A stretch of DNA of 56,817 nt from Tritrichomonas foetus (GCA_001839685.1 MLAK01000601.1:37646-94462), one strand, 5' to 3'; counted from the first letter of the stretch, positions 18,443 to 29,524 are shown. Program-made: numbers and translations. The notes: generated from the sequence alone by a model not told the origin.

Positions 18443-19744
18443 ATGTTTTTCTTGATCATTAATCTGATTTATGCTAATCCTTATACTAATATTCTTTATG
18501 AAAATCAGCAACTGCTACTTACGGTAACAGAAACTGTAAATGTTATTGATTGTCTTTTTAAATTTACAATAATGAGTTCAAATGGTCTTGGAATTTATTT
18601 CAATGGAGACCCTGCATCTGCAACATTAGTTTTAAATCGAGTTACTTTTGTAGCAATGACATCTACTGCAACAAATGGATATGGCGGTGCAATTTATTTT
18701 TCTGGACTATCATTTAAAGTTTCATCTGTATGTGTAAGTAATATATCAGCTTCAGCATTATGGGGGGCATCTTTTTACAGTTCAGTTGATTCACAAAATG
18801 AAGTTAATTATTCCACAGTTTTATATTGTAATGGTGCATATAATATAATGTATTTATATAAAGGTTCAATTATTATTCATGCATATAATTCCACATTAAA
18901 CACAAATTCAAAATGGGGTTCATCGTTGGCGTTTGGTGGAAATTCACCGAAAATGACTTTTGATTCATCTTCAATTGTATCAAATTATGGATTAAACATA
19001 ATTTACATTTTATCAGTTTTAAATTCAAATGCATTCATTGATTATAACAATATAATTAATAATACTGTAAAAAATAACACAGAAACACAGTTTATTGGGT
19101 TATTATTGGGAGTTTCTACAATAACATTATCAAGAATGAATATACTTCGAAATTCTTATCAATATTTAATGGAAACTTCTGATTCAACGCCAACTGTTAC
19201 ATTTCTAGATTCTTATATAGATACTAATAGATCGACATTATCAACAATTACTTTGATTTTTACAAATTGTGAATATACAAGCAGAGAAACATTTGTTTTG
19301 AATCATATTAATACAGTTGATTGTTATGGACTAGGAATAACTGAAGTTGTTACAAATGCTTTTACCGCTTCTTCTGTTTTTTCACTATCATCGCAATTTA
19401 CACAAAGTAAGGAATTTGATGAATCCAAAACATTTACAAACTCCGCTATATTTACTAAATCACAAGTTTTTAGTCATTCAAAAGCGTTTAGTCATTCAAA
19501 AGCGTTTAGTCAATCAGAAGAATTTATTGAATCAAACGAATTTTCAAAATCCTTTGGCTTTTCACTAAGCGATGTTTTTAAAAGTTCTGATGATTTTACA
19601 AAAAGTTTTGACTTTACAATGTCGAACAATTTTATTGATTTATATACAGAATCATTTACGATTAATTTAGAAGATGCGTATCATCGTATTAATACAGTGA
19701 AAATAGTTCGAATTTTCTATTTTATGTATTTCATTATATATTAA
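18443..19744 (+). CDS. Pmp-like secreted protein with F-S-x-S hexapeptide repeats, apparently truncated
   Basis: The ATG at 18443 follows an in-frame TTG at 18416 and is preferred because it begins a signal peptide (MFFLIINLIYA). The mature part, about residues 20-300, has the short-turn pattern of a right-handed beta-helix with N- and T-rich rungs. Residues about 308-394 are tandem hexapeptides of the form F-x-x-S-x-x, including two perfect FSHSKA units. This architecture is typical of trichomonad proteins related to chlamydial polymorphic membrane proteins. Those normally continue into a membrane span and cytoplasmic tail. Here the last 30 residues are divergent and only weakly hydrophobic (FYFMYFIIY), so the 3' end looks lost or replaced. 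It is probably a surface or secreted protein, or a decaying copy. Confidence 0.68.
   Translation: MFFLIINLIYANPYTNILYENQQLLLTVTETVNVIDCLFKFTIMSSNGLGIYFNGDPASATLVLNRVTFVAMTSTATNGYGGAIYFSGLSFKVSSVCVSNISASALWGASFYSSVDSQNEVNYSTVLYCNGAYNIMYLYKGSIIIHAYNSTLNTNSKWGSSLAFGGNSPKMTFDSSSIVSNYGLNIIYILSVLNSNAFIDYNNIINNTVKNNTETQFIGLLLGVSTITLSRMNILRNSYQYLMETSDSTPTVTFLDSYIDTNRSTLSTITLIFTNCEYTSRETFVLNHINTVDCYGLGITEVVTNAFTASSVFSLSSQFTQSKEFDESKTFTNSAIFTKSQVFSHSKAFSHSKAFSQSEEFIESNEFSKSFGFSLSDVFKSSDDFTKSFDFTMSNNFIDLYTESFTINLEDAYHRINTVKIVRIFYFMYFIIY
19469..19504 (+). repeat. Perfect 18-bp coding repeat
   Basis: TTTAGTCATTCAAAAGCG occurs twice back to back, encoding FSHSKA twice. A third, diverged copy follows (FSQSEE). 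It lies inside the hexapeptide region of the Pmp-like gene and shows recent expansion there. Confidence 0.85.
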
Positions 19745-19858
19745 GAAATTAATATTGTTTTGATTTGTAAAAATATATATTCTGTTTATGTATCGATTTT
19801 TAATAATACTTTATTTGATGTTTTATCCATATTATTATTCATTCTTTGTACATAAGCG

Positions 19859-20587
19859 CTATGAAGAATAAGCTTGATTCCAAACGTTTTTACACCATTC
19901 ATCCGTAATTTCATTAAATTCATTTTCATCAGGTGTCCATCCAACAGTTCCTTCTACAATGGGATCATCACATTCATAAAATAACTCTGAATCATCTATT
20001 AGTTCATCAGATTGATTACTTTCATAAGGAAAATTTGGAAGAAATTCATTGGATTCAGGTAATGAAGCCTTTAAATTATTAGTATTGTTTTCTTCTATTA
20101 TGTTATTTCTTATTGTTGCTCTAAGTATTTCATTATGAATCGCTGTTTTAAAATTGATATCAACGGTGTTATCCGGAATTTTAAGGCTTAATCTTGCTTT
20201 TTTGTTTTTATTTACGGATCTAATTTTCTTTTTTTCAATTCGAATGAGTCTTGCATGTCTGTTTTTAAGAATAACATCAGTCCTATTGGCAAAGTGTTTT
20301 GCAATTTTTGACCACTTTGTTCCGAGTTCATCAACCTTTCTAATTAATAGTTCATCTTCTTCATGAGTCCAAGGACTATTTATTACTGTAGGACTCAAAT
20401 AGTTCATGTATCTTTCTCTTAACTGTCTTGCTGATCGCCCAGGTAAATGAAATGATATATCTTTCCATGCACGAGGGCCTTGGCTCATAACATGATTAGT
20501 TATAATAATATCTTCTTCTTCTGTGAATTTCTTTCTTGTTCTTTTGTTTTGATTAGTATTCATGATTTCATGACTTTCATTTATCAT
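19859..20587 (-). CDS. R2R3 Myb DNA-binding protein
   Basis: 242 residues from the ATG at 20587; an in-frame GTG three codons upstream is not needed. Two Myb repeats lie at about residues 18-120. The first runs KKFTEEEDIIITNHVMSQGP to the helix SARQLRERYMNYLSP. The second runs PWTHEEDELLIRKVDELGTKW to DVILKNRHARLIR. The following segment is strongly basic (RIEKKKIRSVNKNKKAR) and may be a nuclear signal. The last 80 residues are acidic with Trp (EGTVGWTPDENEF), a plausible activation region. It is convergent with the Pmp-like gene, with only 114 bases between the stop codons, and divergent from the ankyrin gene across 668 bases. It is a DNA-binding regulator with unknown targets. Confidence 0.92.
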   Translation of the reverse strand: MINESHEIMNTNQNKRTRKKFTEEEDIIITNHVMSQGPRAWKDISFHLPGRSARQLRERYMNYLSPTVINSPWTHEEDELLIRKVDELGTKWSKIAKHFANRTDVILKNRHARLIRIEKKKIRSVNKNKKARLSLKIPDNTVDINFKTAIHNEILRATIRNNIIEENNTNNLKASLPESNEFLPNFPYESNQSDELIDDSELFYECDDPIVEGTVGWTPDENEFNEITDEWCKNVWNQAYSS

Positions 20588-21255
20588 ATTTTTCACTTAC
20601 TTGACTTCTACTAATGAAGTAATAAATTTCAAAATTTTGGTTATGATGAAGTGATGTGTATTTTGATAGATGAAAAGAATTTTTGTAAGTGTCATTGAAA
20701 TAGGGATTGACCAAGCGTTATTGTGTTAACCACATTATATAATACAAACATTCATGTGAAGAATACTCTTAATTCCATCTATTGATGTAATTAATATAGG
20801 ATTTGCGTTCGTTTTCACAGAAATTCACTCGGTTATTTGAATGAACTACGTGAAATATTTCAAGGTTTGAGAGGAACTTTTCAATGAACTTCCTTTTGAA
20901 TAAATATGTAAAAATTTTGGATTCGGAATCCCATTAAAATCGCAGTTATTCTACTGATGATTAAAATCGATCGTTTGATGTGTATACTGAGACAAATACC
21001 ATATCAGTAAAGTAAAATAGTGAAAACAGACACTGTTTTCTTTGATGGATTTATATAAATGATATAATAAAATTCTAAAAAATTTAAAGAGGGACATAAA
21101 GTGGTCTTATATATATACATGATATTAATATGTGTCCTTCAGATATATTTGGAATCTTCCAAATGTGTGGAATATACATGAAATGTGATGTGTTGATTTT
21201 CAACAGCCTTTGAAAATTTTGAATTCAAATTGAATGAAACCACCAAATTTTTTTG
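20588..21255. other. Divergent intergenic region
   Basis: This region separates the minus-strand Myb gene and the plus-strand ankyrin gene, so it must hold both promoters. A small perfect hairpin (GAAAACAG 21022-21029 / CTGTTTTC 21033-21040, loop ACA) and an AT-rich tract with TATATATATA near 21110 are visible. No gene is seen. Confidence 0.5.
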
Positions 21256-24150
21256 ATGTCAGAATTCTTAACTGAAGTTGGTGAGTTTCAAGACAAACTC
21301 ATTGACCTAGTTGATGGCATTCAATTTAGTTACGAAGAATCTTCTTCTCAAACATTTGACGAAATTATCAATTTATGTGATAATTTTGTAAAAAACAAAA
21401 ATACTTTGTTTTTATTGCTTTTATCAATAAATGGAGTAAGTAGAATCTTTCCACGTCATTCTGAAATTTTCGAAGAATTGATTTTCCATTTTATTGACGA
21501 TATCAAAAATTTTTTCACTTCTGACCAACTTTCTCATATTTTTTGTTCTAACAACAAATTTTTGTATATTCTGATGAAGGAAGGAGCAATTAATGTTAAA
21601 TCATTATTGCATTTTAAATTTTGTTTTTCACAATTTTGCTTATTCTACAAAGAGTTCAAAAGTGAATGTAATAATTATTATATCAAAATATATCAAGAAA
21701 AAGAAGATATTCGAAAAGCTATTAAGAGTATTGATAAAACTAAGCATGATGAATATCGTATACTTGGTCAAAATCCACATCCTATTGCTGTAGCTATTCG
21801 AAATGATGATTATGATTCATTCTATGAAATTTTATCAAAATGTAACATGGAAATTGATTCAAATATTCCTTATTCATTTTATGAATCATCATATATTCTA
21901 AATAATCGATCAATAATGCCAACACTTATAGAATATGCTGCTTATTTTGGATCAAAAATTATTTTCAGATCATTATGGGAGCAATACAATATAGTTGCAT
22001 CTGAAACCAAGAATTTGCCACTAAGTTTACCTATATATGCTATTTCTGGTGGTAATTTGGAAATAATTCATGATATTGAAACCAAATTTGGGAAATTTAA
22101 TGATGATTATATTAATTTTGCTGTATTTTTCTATAGAAATCAATTGGCTGATTATTTAGTGGATCAACTCACTTACGTTGATCCAGTTCAAATTGCAATT
22201 TCTAGTATTTATTTATTCAACATTAATTCATTTCTGAATTATTTTGGAAAAATAAACCCCAATAATGTTAATAAAATGGATAATGGAACAGCAATACTTC
22301 ATGTTGCTGTTGTTTTTGGATGTTTAGAAGTAGTTAAAATGATTTTGTCGATTCCAGATGTGAATGTTAATTTAATGACTGGAAATGATCCAATGACACC
22401 CCTTCATTTAGCCCTATTACATCATAAAGATGATATTGCTTTATATCTTGGAAGCCTTGACTCAGTTAATAAAAATATAAAAGATTATCAAAAACGTACA
22501 CCAAATGGAATCGCTGCATCAACAGGAAACCTTGAATATTTGAAACAACATATTGATGAATCACCAACTATCAAAGAAAGAGAAGATCTATTTAGAGTAG
22601 CAGCATCAAAAAATAGAGTCAATATTATGGAATTTCTATTAAATCAAGAAAAAACAATTTCAGATGAAAGTAATGATAATGAAAATGACACCAAAATCGA
22701 TATAAATTCAAAAGATAAAAAATCAAATACAGCTTTATTTTTAGCGGCCAAAAATGGACATTATGAAGCTGTATGCTTTTTATTAAGTTTACAGGGAATT
22801 GATATTAATTGTCAATGTGAATCATTAACGACTCCGTTTTTCACTGCATCAAGATGGGGATTCCTGAATATTGTTCAAAAATTAGCAGCATGTGAGGGAA
22901 TTGATGTGAATTTGAGACCAAATGATGGGGCTACTGCCTTTTTAAGGGCAATTAGAAAAAGTCATATTAATGTTGTTCAATTTTTATTAACTATTCCAGA
23001 AGTTGATCGCGAAATAATAGATAATAGTGGTTGGATGCCAATTCAAAAAGCTGTATATTATAAAAATGATGAAATGATCAAATTGATACATAGCACGTGT
23101 AAAAATGATATTAATCATAAAAACAATGAAGGATATACTGCTTTTATATTAGCTGCATCATGTCCTAGTGTCAAAACTGTTCAATATTTGCTCACAGTTG
23201 ATGGAATTGACGTAAATTCTCAAACAATTACAGGCGTTACAGCTTTGCATAATGCAGTAGCCAATCGAAAATTTGATGTAATTAATGTTCTTTTAAATGA
23301 TAAACGAATTAATCCGAATCTTCAAGATAATGATGGACAGACAGCATTACATTTTGCGATTCAAGAACAGGATCTTGATATTATTTCTTGTTTGTTAAAA
23401 TCATCACGAATTGATCCAAATATTAAGAATAATGGAAATGTTGCACCAATTTGTATGGCTGCCAAAATAAGAAATATCGAAATAATTAAATTATTATGTC
23501 AACATCCCAGAATTGATATTAATTCACAATATAATAATAATTTAACAGCTTTGTCCCTTGCTATTACTATGAATAATACTGATGTTGCTCTTTATTTATT
23601 GGAAAATGAGTCAATTGATATTAACTGTCATTCCAAAGATGGATATACACCACTAATGCTAGCAATTAAGAATAACAATTTTGAATTATGCAAGAAAATC
23701 TCAAAACATCCAAAAATTGATCTTAATTTTTATATTGATCATGGTACAACTGCGATATCTCTTGCTGTTATCAAGAAAAATATTGATATAATTAAACTCT
23801 TGATTAAAAGAAATGCCAATTTAAATATTCAGTGTATGGATAGATTTGCGCCTTTTCAAATCGCTGTAAAATCAAGAAACAAAGAAATTATCGAATTATT
23901 ATTAGATACAAATAAAATCGATGTGAATATTGTTGATTCAAAAGGCAAAATCGTATTATTTTATGTACTTGATGATGTAGCTTTTCTTGATTATTTAATT
24001 AATAAAATCAAAGAAAATGGAATGAATGTGAACTATCACCAATTAACTCAAAAAAGAGAGGATATATTTATGTATATGTATAAAAAAGCGAAATATAGCG
24101 CAACAACCAAATATTTGAATGAACTTGAAATGGAAATATCTCATATTTAA
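21256..24150 (+). CDS. Ankyrin repeat protein (DUF3447-type N-terminus)
   Basis: 964 residues from the ATG at 21256; the codon before it, TTG, is also in frame. The first 300 residues have the helical layout common to trichomonad ankyrin proteins, with hydrophobic/acidic helices and a stretch resembling DUF3447. From about residue 340 to 945 there are at least fifteen ankyrin units of the usual form, for example TAILHVAVVFGCLEVVKMIL, TPLHLALLHH and TALHFAIQEQDLDIISCLL. The hallmark between units is the IDVN/IDIN turn, seen repeatedly. Ankyrin arrays bind protein partners. Trichomonads have hundreds of these genes of unknown function. There is no membrane segment and no catalytic domain. Confidence 0.93.
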   Translation: MSEFLTEVGEFQDKLIDLVDGIQFSYEESSSQTFDEIINLCDNFVKNKNTLFLLLLSINGVSRIFPRHSEIFEELIFHFIDDIKNFFTSDQLSHIFCSNNKFLYILMKEGAINVKSLLHFKFCFSQFCLFYKEFKSECNNYYIKIYQEKEDIRKAIKSIDKTKHDEYRILGQNPHPIAVAIRNDDYDSFYEILSKCNMEIDSNIPYSFYESSYILNNRSIMPTLIEYAAYFGSKIIFRSLWEQYNIVASETKNLPLSLPIYAISGGNLEIIHDIETKFGKFNDDYINFAVFFYRNQLADYLVDQLTYVDPVQIAISSIYLFNINSFLNYFGKINPNNVNKMDNGTAILHVAVVFGCLEVVKMILSIPDVNVNLMTGNDPMTPLHLALLHHKDDIALYLGSLDSVNKNIKDYQKRTPNGIAASTGNLEYLKQHIDESPTIKEREDLFRVAASKNRVNIMEFLLNQEKTISDESNDNENDTKIDINSKDKKSNTALFLAAKNGHYEAVCFLLSLQGIDINCQCESLTTPFFTASRWGFLNIVQKLAACEGIDVNLRPNDGATAFLRAIRKSHINVVQFLLTIPEVDREIIDNSGWMPIQKAVYYKNDEMIKLIHSTCKNDINHKNNEGYTAFILAASCPSVKTVQYLLTVDGIDVNSQTITGVTALHNAVANRKFDVINVLLNDKRINPNLQDNDGQTALHFAIQEQDLDIISCLLKSSRIDPNIKNNGNVAPICMAAKIRNIEIIKLLCQHPRIDINSQYNNNLTALSLAITMNNTDVALYLLENESIDINCHSKDGYTPLMLAIKNNNFELCKKISKHPKIDLNFYIDHGTTAISLAVIKKNIDIIKLLIKRNANLNIQCMDRFAPFQIAVKSRNKEIIELLLDTNKIDVNIVDSKGKIVLFYVLDDVAFLDYLINKIKENGMNVNYHQLTQKREDIFMYMYKKAKYSATTKYLNELEMEISHI

Positions 24151-24642
24151 TTGAATAAAGAATGACTATTATCGGAGATGGCTGAGTTAAAGCCAAGAAA
24201 GAAAAGATCCATAATTTTTATAAACCTTATGTAATAAGAAACAGCCAGGTAAATAATTCATGGTATAAATTTCGTACTCATTCATTTTTACATCATTTCT
24301 TGTATTGCTATCTATTTATTAGAATTTTTTGCTTGAATAAAATTTGTTGATCCAGAAAAAGCTTAAACCAACATTTTTCATGTGTCAAACTGATAATACA
24401 TAGAGAGATGGTCAATAGTTACAGATTCATATCACTTTCTCAAATGTTTCTCAATGTTTTTAAAAAGTTATCATCTATCTATGAAAAATCACTCAATTTC
24501 CACTTTTTAAAATAACTCATTCAAGATGTAATCATTCAAATTGATTTGAATATTTAGATCAAAATTAACGATGAAAAATAATTCAAAACTTTCTCTTTTT
24601 GAATAACCCGATCTAATAATTCTATACGTTAAGAAAAACGAA
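24151..24642. other. Intergenic region
   Basis: 492 bases between two plus-strand genes. It is AT-rich and no gene, RNA or strong repeat is seen. Confidence 0.5.
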
Positions 24643-25707
24643 ATGAAAAGCGAAATGAGAGGAAACACCAGATTAACATATGAACAGAGCCTTGACAAAA
24701 TTCAACAACTTCGAGATGCAATAGATGAAGCAACAGAAAACCGCGATTATAATCGAGCAAAACATTTACAATATTATCTGCACAAACATGAAATGACACA
24801 TGCAAAATTATTCATTCAAAACAAAGAAAACATAATTCAAAAGCAAATTGCTGCACTTGAATCAGAAAAATTAGAAAAGGAAGCAAAAATTGTCCAATAT
24901 GTGATTAATACTTTGAACGAAGTCTATTCAATGTATGATAAAAATTATTCCGATTTGGAGCGTAGACATTTTATTAATATTGAAAATTTACGATCTCAAT
25001 TCAGCCAACCGCGTTTTACGAACGTTCGATTTTCTACGAATGTGAAGTACTTGCAAAATGCGGAAAAATATTATGCATCTAAACAAGATTTTTTAACAGC
25101 AGGGCAAATTAAAAAGCAATTGGAATATTTGACAAAAAAAGAAACAGAAGAATTTGAAATTTCAATAAGAGGAACAATAGAAGCCAAAATCCGTGATGCA
25201 GAAAATCACTATCAAATGCAGCAAGCAACGTTTTCACAGAGACTTATCAATGAAAGAAATAACTTAAAAAAAGAAGTTAAAAAGAAAATATTAGGTCTAG
25301 ATAATCATTACAAAAAATTAATTCATAATATTACAAGGAAAAATGAAAAAGAAATTGATACTACTTCATCTTTTGAAAAGCAGATTATGGAGAATATTGA
25401 TTACGAGTTTAATCAATATGCAATTAAATTAGAAAATCAATATTCTAACCTCTTAGATAGAAATTATTATGCCAATCAAATGATAGAAAAGAGTTATCAT
25501 GAAAACTATCAGCCAAAAGCCAAAAAAATGTCTAAAAAGCCAAAAGAACCAAAAGAACCGCCATCTGAAAAAAGTGTATCAAGAAGAATCACTTTTCGTT
25601 GCGCTACTTCAAATGCTAAACAATCAAATAGAAATCCTCGGGTTGATTTTGCCTTAAAAAGACAGAACAAAGGAATTAATATTGCAGAACATTTGAATAA
25701 TTCTTAA
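24643..25707 (+). CDS. Coiled-coil protein, conserved-looking, family unnamed
   Basis: A 354-residue, highly charged protein. An N-terminal helical hairpin (YEQSLDKIQQLRDAI, then RAKHLQYYLHKHE) is followed by coiled coil through about residue 290. Within it is the motif RFSTNVKYLQNAEKYYASKQ, then a DFLTAGQIKKQLEYL helix. I recall this motif (R-[FY]-S-x-x-[LV]-x-x-L-x-x-x-E, then a helix of the form x-A-x-x-I/V) from multi-copy trichomonad coiled-coil proteins of unknown role. The C-terminus is basic and Pro/Lys-rich (KMSKKPKEPKEPPSEK) and may bind tubulin or nucleic acid. No catalytic signature, signal peptide or membrane span is visible. A cytoskeletal role is a guess. Confidence 0.7.
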   Translation: MKSEMRGNTRLTYEQSLDKIQQLRDAIDEATENRDYNRAKHLQYYLHKHEMTHAKLFIQNKENIIQKQIAALESEKLEKEAKIVQYVINTLNEVYSMYDKNYSDLERRHFINIENLRSQFSQPRFTNVRFSTNVKYLQNAEKYYASKQDFLTAGQIKKQLEYLTKKETEEFEISIRGTIEAKIRDAENHYQMQQATFSQRLINERNNLKKEVKKKILGLDNHYKKLIHNITRKNEKEIDTTSSFEKQIMENIDYEFNQYAIKLENQYSNLLDRNYYANQMIEKSYHENYQPKAKKMSKKPKEPKEPPSEKSVSRRITFRCATSNAKQSNRNPRVDFALKRQNKGINIAEHLNNS

Positions 25708-25931
25708 GAATTAGGGTAATTATTTTATATTTGTATTTATAGAAAGTAAATATTTATTATGTAGAAAATCATTTTTCTCGTCATGTGTTGATTTGTTTTT
25801 GTGAAAAACTTAATTATTTGTTTGATCTATGCATATTTAATTCAGAGAAATATCAAAAAATGCAAATTGAATAATTATACAAATTTTTTATAATAAAAAC
25901 AATAGTTATAAATATTTGACAACAAAAAAAG

Positions 25932-28900
25932 TCATTTGGATCGATCCAAAAGTAGTTGAGCAACAGCGTCCTCAGTAGTTTGCAATTCATTTACATTGAG
26001 CATCATTCTTATGGCTTGATCAGAGTCAGATAATCTGGAGAGTTCTTGTCTAACACGTTCTACAATGATTCGGAAAGATTTTTCATCAATATGAATGCAT
26101 GGATTAAAATAAGAACGGAAAGAATCTGCAATAAATGAAAACATCTTTCTTTGGCATAATTCATTTTCACTTTGGATGGCCTCTAGCTTTTTAGTATATT
26201 CAGTGTCAATTGTCATCAACTTAGCTTTCATTGAAGCTTCAAACAATTTCTTTTGTCGATTTGAAACAGATTCAACTGATCTCAAGTTTTCAAGTAATCT
26301 GTTTTTTTCGGCGGTTATAGAAGAACACTGCAATTTCAATTGCTTGATCTGATCTTCGGATTCTGCAAGCGATTTTGTAAGTTTTTGAACATCAATTCTA
26401 TGAAGTTCGCATTGTTTTCTTAATTGATCAAATGTTCTTTCAAATGATTCATTTAATTGCTTCTTCTCTTCTTTCAATCTTAATTGCGCACTCAACTCTT
26501 TTGTTTGGATTTCTTCTCTTAATTTCTTCATTTCTTCTTCTAACTTTTTACTTGTGGCCCTTTCGGATTGAAGTAACTTTTTACAATTCTCGAATTGATT
26601 ATCAGTTTCTTTAATTTCAACAGAAGCTTCATTTAATTGCACAATCGTACTATTCAATTCATCTCTAAGTTTTTGCTCTTGTTCCTTCAATTTATTTGAT
26701 ACCATTGCCAAGGCATTTTCATTCATTAATTTGAGTTCATGTTCCATTTCACCTTTGGTGGCTTTGGCTTGCTCTAATTCTTGAGTAACATTGAAAATTT
26801 GTTGTTTCATGCTTTGAATTGTTCTTGATGAATCGTCATTTTTATTTGTGAGTTCATTAATTATCTGGTTCAATTCTTCAGTCCTGTAATTTAATTCAGA
26901 TATTTTCTTTTCATTTTGTTTAATCACTTTTTTGAGACCATTGCAGCAACTTGCTAATGATTTTAATTGTTTTTCTCTTTGCTTTAATAATTTAATTTTA
27001 TCATAAAATGCATGATGGAATTTTTCAACTTGATCCATTAGTTCTTCATTTTCATGAGAAGTTTGAGTATTATCAATTCCAAAAAGCTCTTTAAATCTTA
27101 AAAATACACTGTCCATATATGAGCTTCTATGTTGATAATGAGTGCATTTGTTTTTCAGCTCAATTAATTTATTAATAAAAACGGTTGAGCCTTGTCTTTC
27201 TAATAAATCGTCAATTGTCATTGGATCATCTGATATAACAAGTGACGAATCAATCAAAAACTTATTAAAAGTTTGTTTAAGTGATTCATTTTCAAAATTC
27301 ATTGCTTTCATATGCTCATTCATTTGAATAATTTTTTGTTCGTAATAATTTGCGATAGTTTTGAATGAATTCCGAATTTTTGAAGATGGTTGAAGAGATG
27401 CATTTATGGCGATTTTTTCAATAGATACGGCAAGCTGCTTATCTAAATCAGGACATGAAAATGCTGACGGAGGAAGCAAATCATTTGCAGTTGGTTTTGG
27501 TTGTTTTTGAACTTCAAAGCAAAACTCGTCAAAACTTTCTTGGGTTTTCTTTAATTTTTCTTCGCATGCATTTAAATCATTTTCAAGAATGGCAATTTTC
27601 TTTGATAGAGCTGTTTTTTCATTTTGTTCGGCCGTTCTCAGTTTATTTAATCTTTCAATTTCGGCTTTTTGACTCTCATTTAATTTCACGAGATTATATT
27701 GGTTCATATTAATTGGAATTTGCTTTTTATCATTCGGTGAATTTAATTTATTTTTCAAATTTGACGAATGAAGAGTTTCTCTTAAAGTCTTGATTTCATT
27801 TTGACATTCAGCATGAATAATTTTGAGGGATTTTAATTCACCACTCACTCTTTCAAAATCTAATTCAAATTTTTGCTTTTGACTTTCCTGGACTTTAAAA
27901 TCTTGATAATATTTATTCATTTGTTCTTCGGCATTTTTCAATTTTCGATTCAAATCTTCAATTTTTATTAAATATTGTTCTTCAATTTCACTTTGTCTCT
28001 TTCTTTGCTGCTGTTGTTGCTTTTCTAATTGTTGTTGCTGTTGTTGCTTTTGTCTTTCTATTAAATAATCTACATCTAAAGGCTCAATATTATTGGGCTT
28101 ATTCATTTGAGTTTCAATTGTTTCGGTTATTTTGGTATTATTTATAGCATTGCTTTGATTCCTTTTATAAGATTCTAATTTTGATTCAAGACTTGTGATT
28201 TGAATTCTAGTTTTACTTTCGAAATTTTGTTTCTCTTCTTTCAGCTTTTCTATTTGATTAAGATAATCATTTTTTTCTTTAATAAAATTCGTAGATAATT
28301 CATGAATTTTTCTCTTTAATTCATCAATTTCGTCATCTTTTTCGTTTTCTATTTTCTTGATTTTAGATTTATACTTTTTAACAATACCTTTTTTTTCTTT
28401 AACTTTCTTAGAACAAAGTGAATCGTCAATATCTATTTGATCATTAATTACATTTGGAGCTGCACTATTAAGATTAGAAAACGTTGGTTTACTTAAAATA
28501 GAAATGAGCATATCAAAATCAGTGACTTGGCAATGAAAATATCTTTCGGCATTTTGTAAAGCATGATCTATTTTTGATTTCAATAATTGAATGGTAACTC
28601 CTTTTTGCTCACAATCATTTTTAACGGTCTCCACTTCGATAGTTAAATCTTTGATTCTGTTTTCATTTTCTTGTTTGATTTTATCTATTTCTTTACAAAT
28701 TGTTTCTTGGTCATTTGTGAATTGAAAATTTTGCATTTTTTTGAAATTTTCAAATTTTTTGGATATTTCTTCGTTTGATTGAACAGAAATATTCAGTCGC
28801 CTTTGTAAATCTTCTTTTTCGCTTTTCAGTTGTCGTACTTCAATAATGAGTTTATTATTTTGTGAATGGATTTTTTCGACCTCATCTGATATCGAAACTG

Positions 28901-29012
28901 CTTCATCGAATTGACTTTTTAATTGTGAATTCTCTTTCCGAAGTTGATCAATCGTCTCACTTAATCGTTCCCGAGATATTTCGTTCTCTAATAAGCTCGA
29001 AGTGTCATCCAT
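25932..29012 (-). CDS. Long coiled-coil protein
   Basis: 1026 residues from an ATG at 29012. Almost the whole length is heptad coiled coil. A Gln tract (residues about 313-334, QKQQQQQQLEKQQQQQ) interrupts it. A short less-coiled segment near 540-640 (PPSAFSCPDLDKQLAVSIEK, then DDPMTIDDLLERQGS) may be a small conserved domain, and the last 100 residues are a compact helical tail. It resembles golgin- or centrosome-type scaffold proteins, but coiled coils give no reliable family call. It is convergent with the smaller coiled-coil gene (224 bases between stop codons) and divergent from the second ankyrin gene. It is likely a structural or tethering protein. Confidence 0.8.
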   Translation of the reverse strand: MDDTSSLLENEISRERLSETIDQLRKENSQLKSQFDEAVSISDEVEKIHSQNNKLIIEVRQLKSEKEDLQRRLNISVQSNEEISKKFENFKKMQNFQFTNDQETICKEIDKIKQENENRIKDLTIEVETVKNDCEQKGVTIQLLKSKIDHALQNAERYFHCQVTDFDMLISILSKPTFSNLNSAAPNVINDQIDIDDSLCSKKVKEKKGIVKKYKSKIKKIENEKDDEIDELKRKIHELSTNFIKEKNDYLNQIEKLKEEKQNFESKTRIQITSLESKLESYKRNQSNAINNTKITETIETQMNKPNNIEPLDVDYLIERQKQQQQQQLEKQQQQQRKRQSEIEEQYLIKIEDLNRKLKNAEEQMNKYYQDFKVQESQKQKFELDFERVSGELKSLKIIHAECQNEIKTLRETLHSSNLKNKLNSPNDKKQIPINMNQYNLVKLNESQKAEIERLNKLRTAEQNEKTALSKKIAILENDLNACEEKLKKTQESFDEFCFEVQKQPKPTANDLLPPSAFSCPDLDKQLAVSIEKIAINASLQPSSKIRNSFKTIANYYEQKIIQMNEHMKAMNFENESLKQTFNKFLIDSSLVISDDPMTIDDLLERQGSTVFINKLIELKNKCTHYQHRSSYMDSVFLRFKELFGIDNTQTSHENEELMDQVEKFHHAFYDKIKLLKQREKQLKSLASCCNGLKKVIKQNEKKISELNYRTEELNQIINELTNKNDDSSRTIQSMKQQIFNVTQELEQAKATKGEMEHELKLMNENALAMVSNKLKEQEQKLRDELNSTIVQLNEASVEIKETDNQFENCKKLLQSERATSKKLEEEMKKLREEIQTKELSAQLRLKEEKKQLNESFERTFDQLRKQCELHRIDVQKLTKSLAESEDQIKQLKLQCSSITAEKNRLLENLRSVESVSNRQKKLFEASMKAKLMTIDTEYTKKLEAIQSENELCQRKMFSFIADSFRSYFNPCIHIDEKSFRIIVERVRQELSRLSDSDQAIRMMLNVNELQTTEDAVAQLLLDRSK

Positions 29013-29524
29013 ATTTTTGATCGCCCAGAAATTCCAGAAAGATTAACACTTCTTTTTTTCTGTATTAAAGATATATATAAGATTATATATACTATTACTA
29101 TTTATTCATATATTTATATAGCATAAAAATATTAGAAGCAATATTGTTATTAAAGTTAATATCAAGATATTGTTGAAAAAAGATCACCAATACAATCAAA
29201 GACATTTGAATGTTAACGGACATAATTGAATGCAATCATTCAAAAAATGGCGCGAGTGTGAAAAATACTTCCGTTCAAATTATTGAAAAAGTTGAAATGA
29301 TTTGTCTTTTTTTCAATTAAATTCGGTATCTGCTGTATTTAGAACAAAATAATGATAGTGAGCTCACATAATATGGATTCCTCATGAGGTGAGTTGTCCC
29401 TATTTAATATTTATTTTCTGGTAATCAAAAAAAATGAAAATATAAATTTTAGAGTTTTAAGATGAAACCATTTATATTCTCAAAAAATTGAATCTAAACG
29501 AATAGCTTTTTGACTTCTTCGAAG
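29013..29524. other. Divergent intergenic region
   Basis: This region lies between the minus-strand coiled-coil gene and the plus-strand ankyrin gene and holds both promoters. It is very AT-rich near 29070-29130. No gene is seen. Confidence 0.5.
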
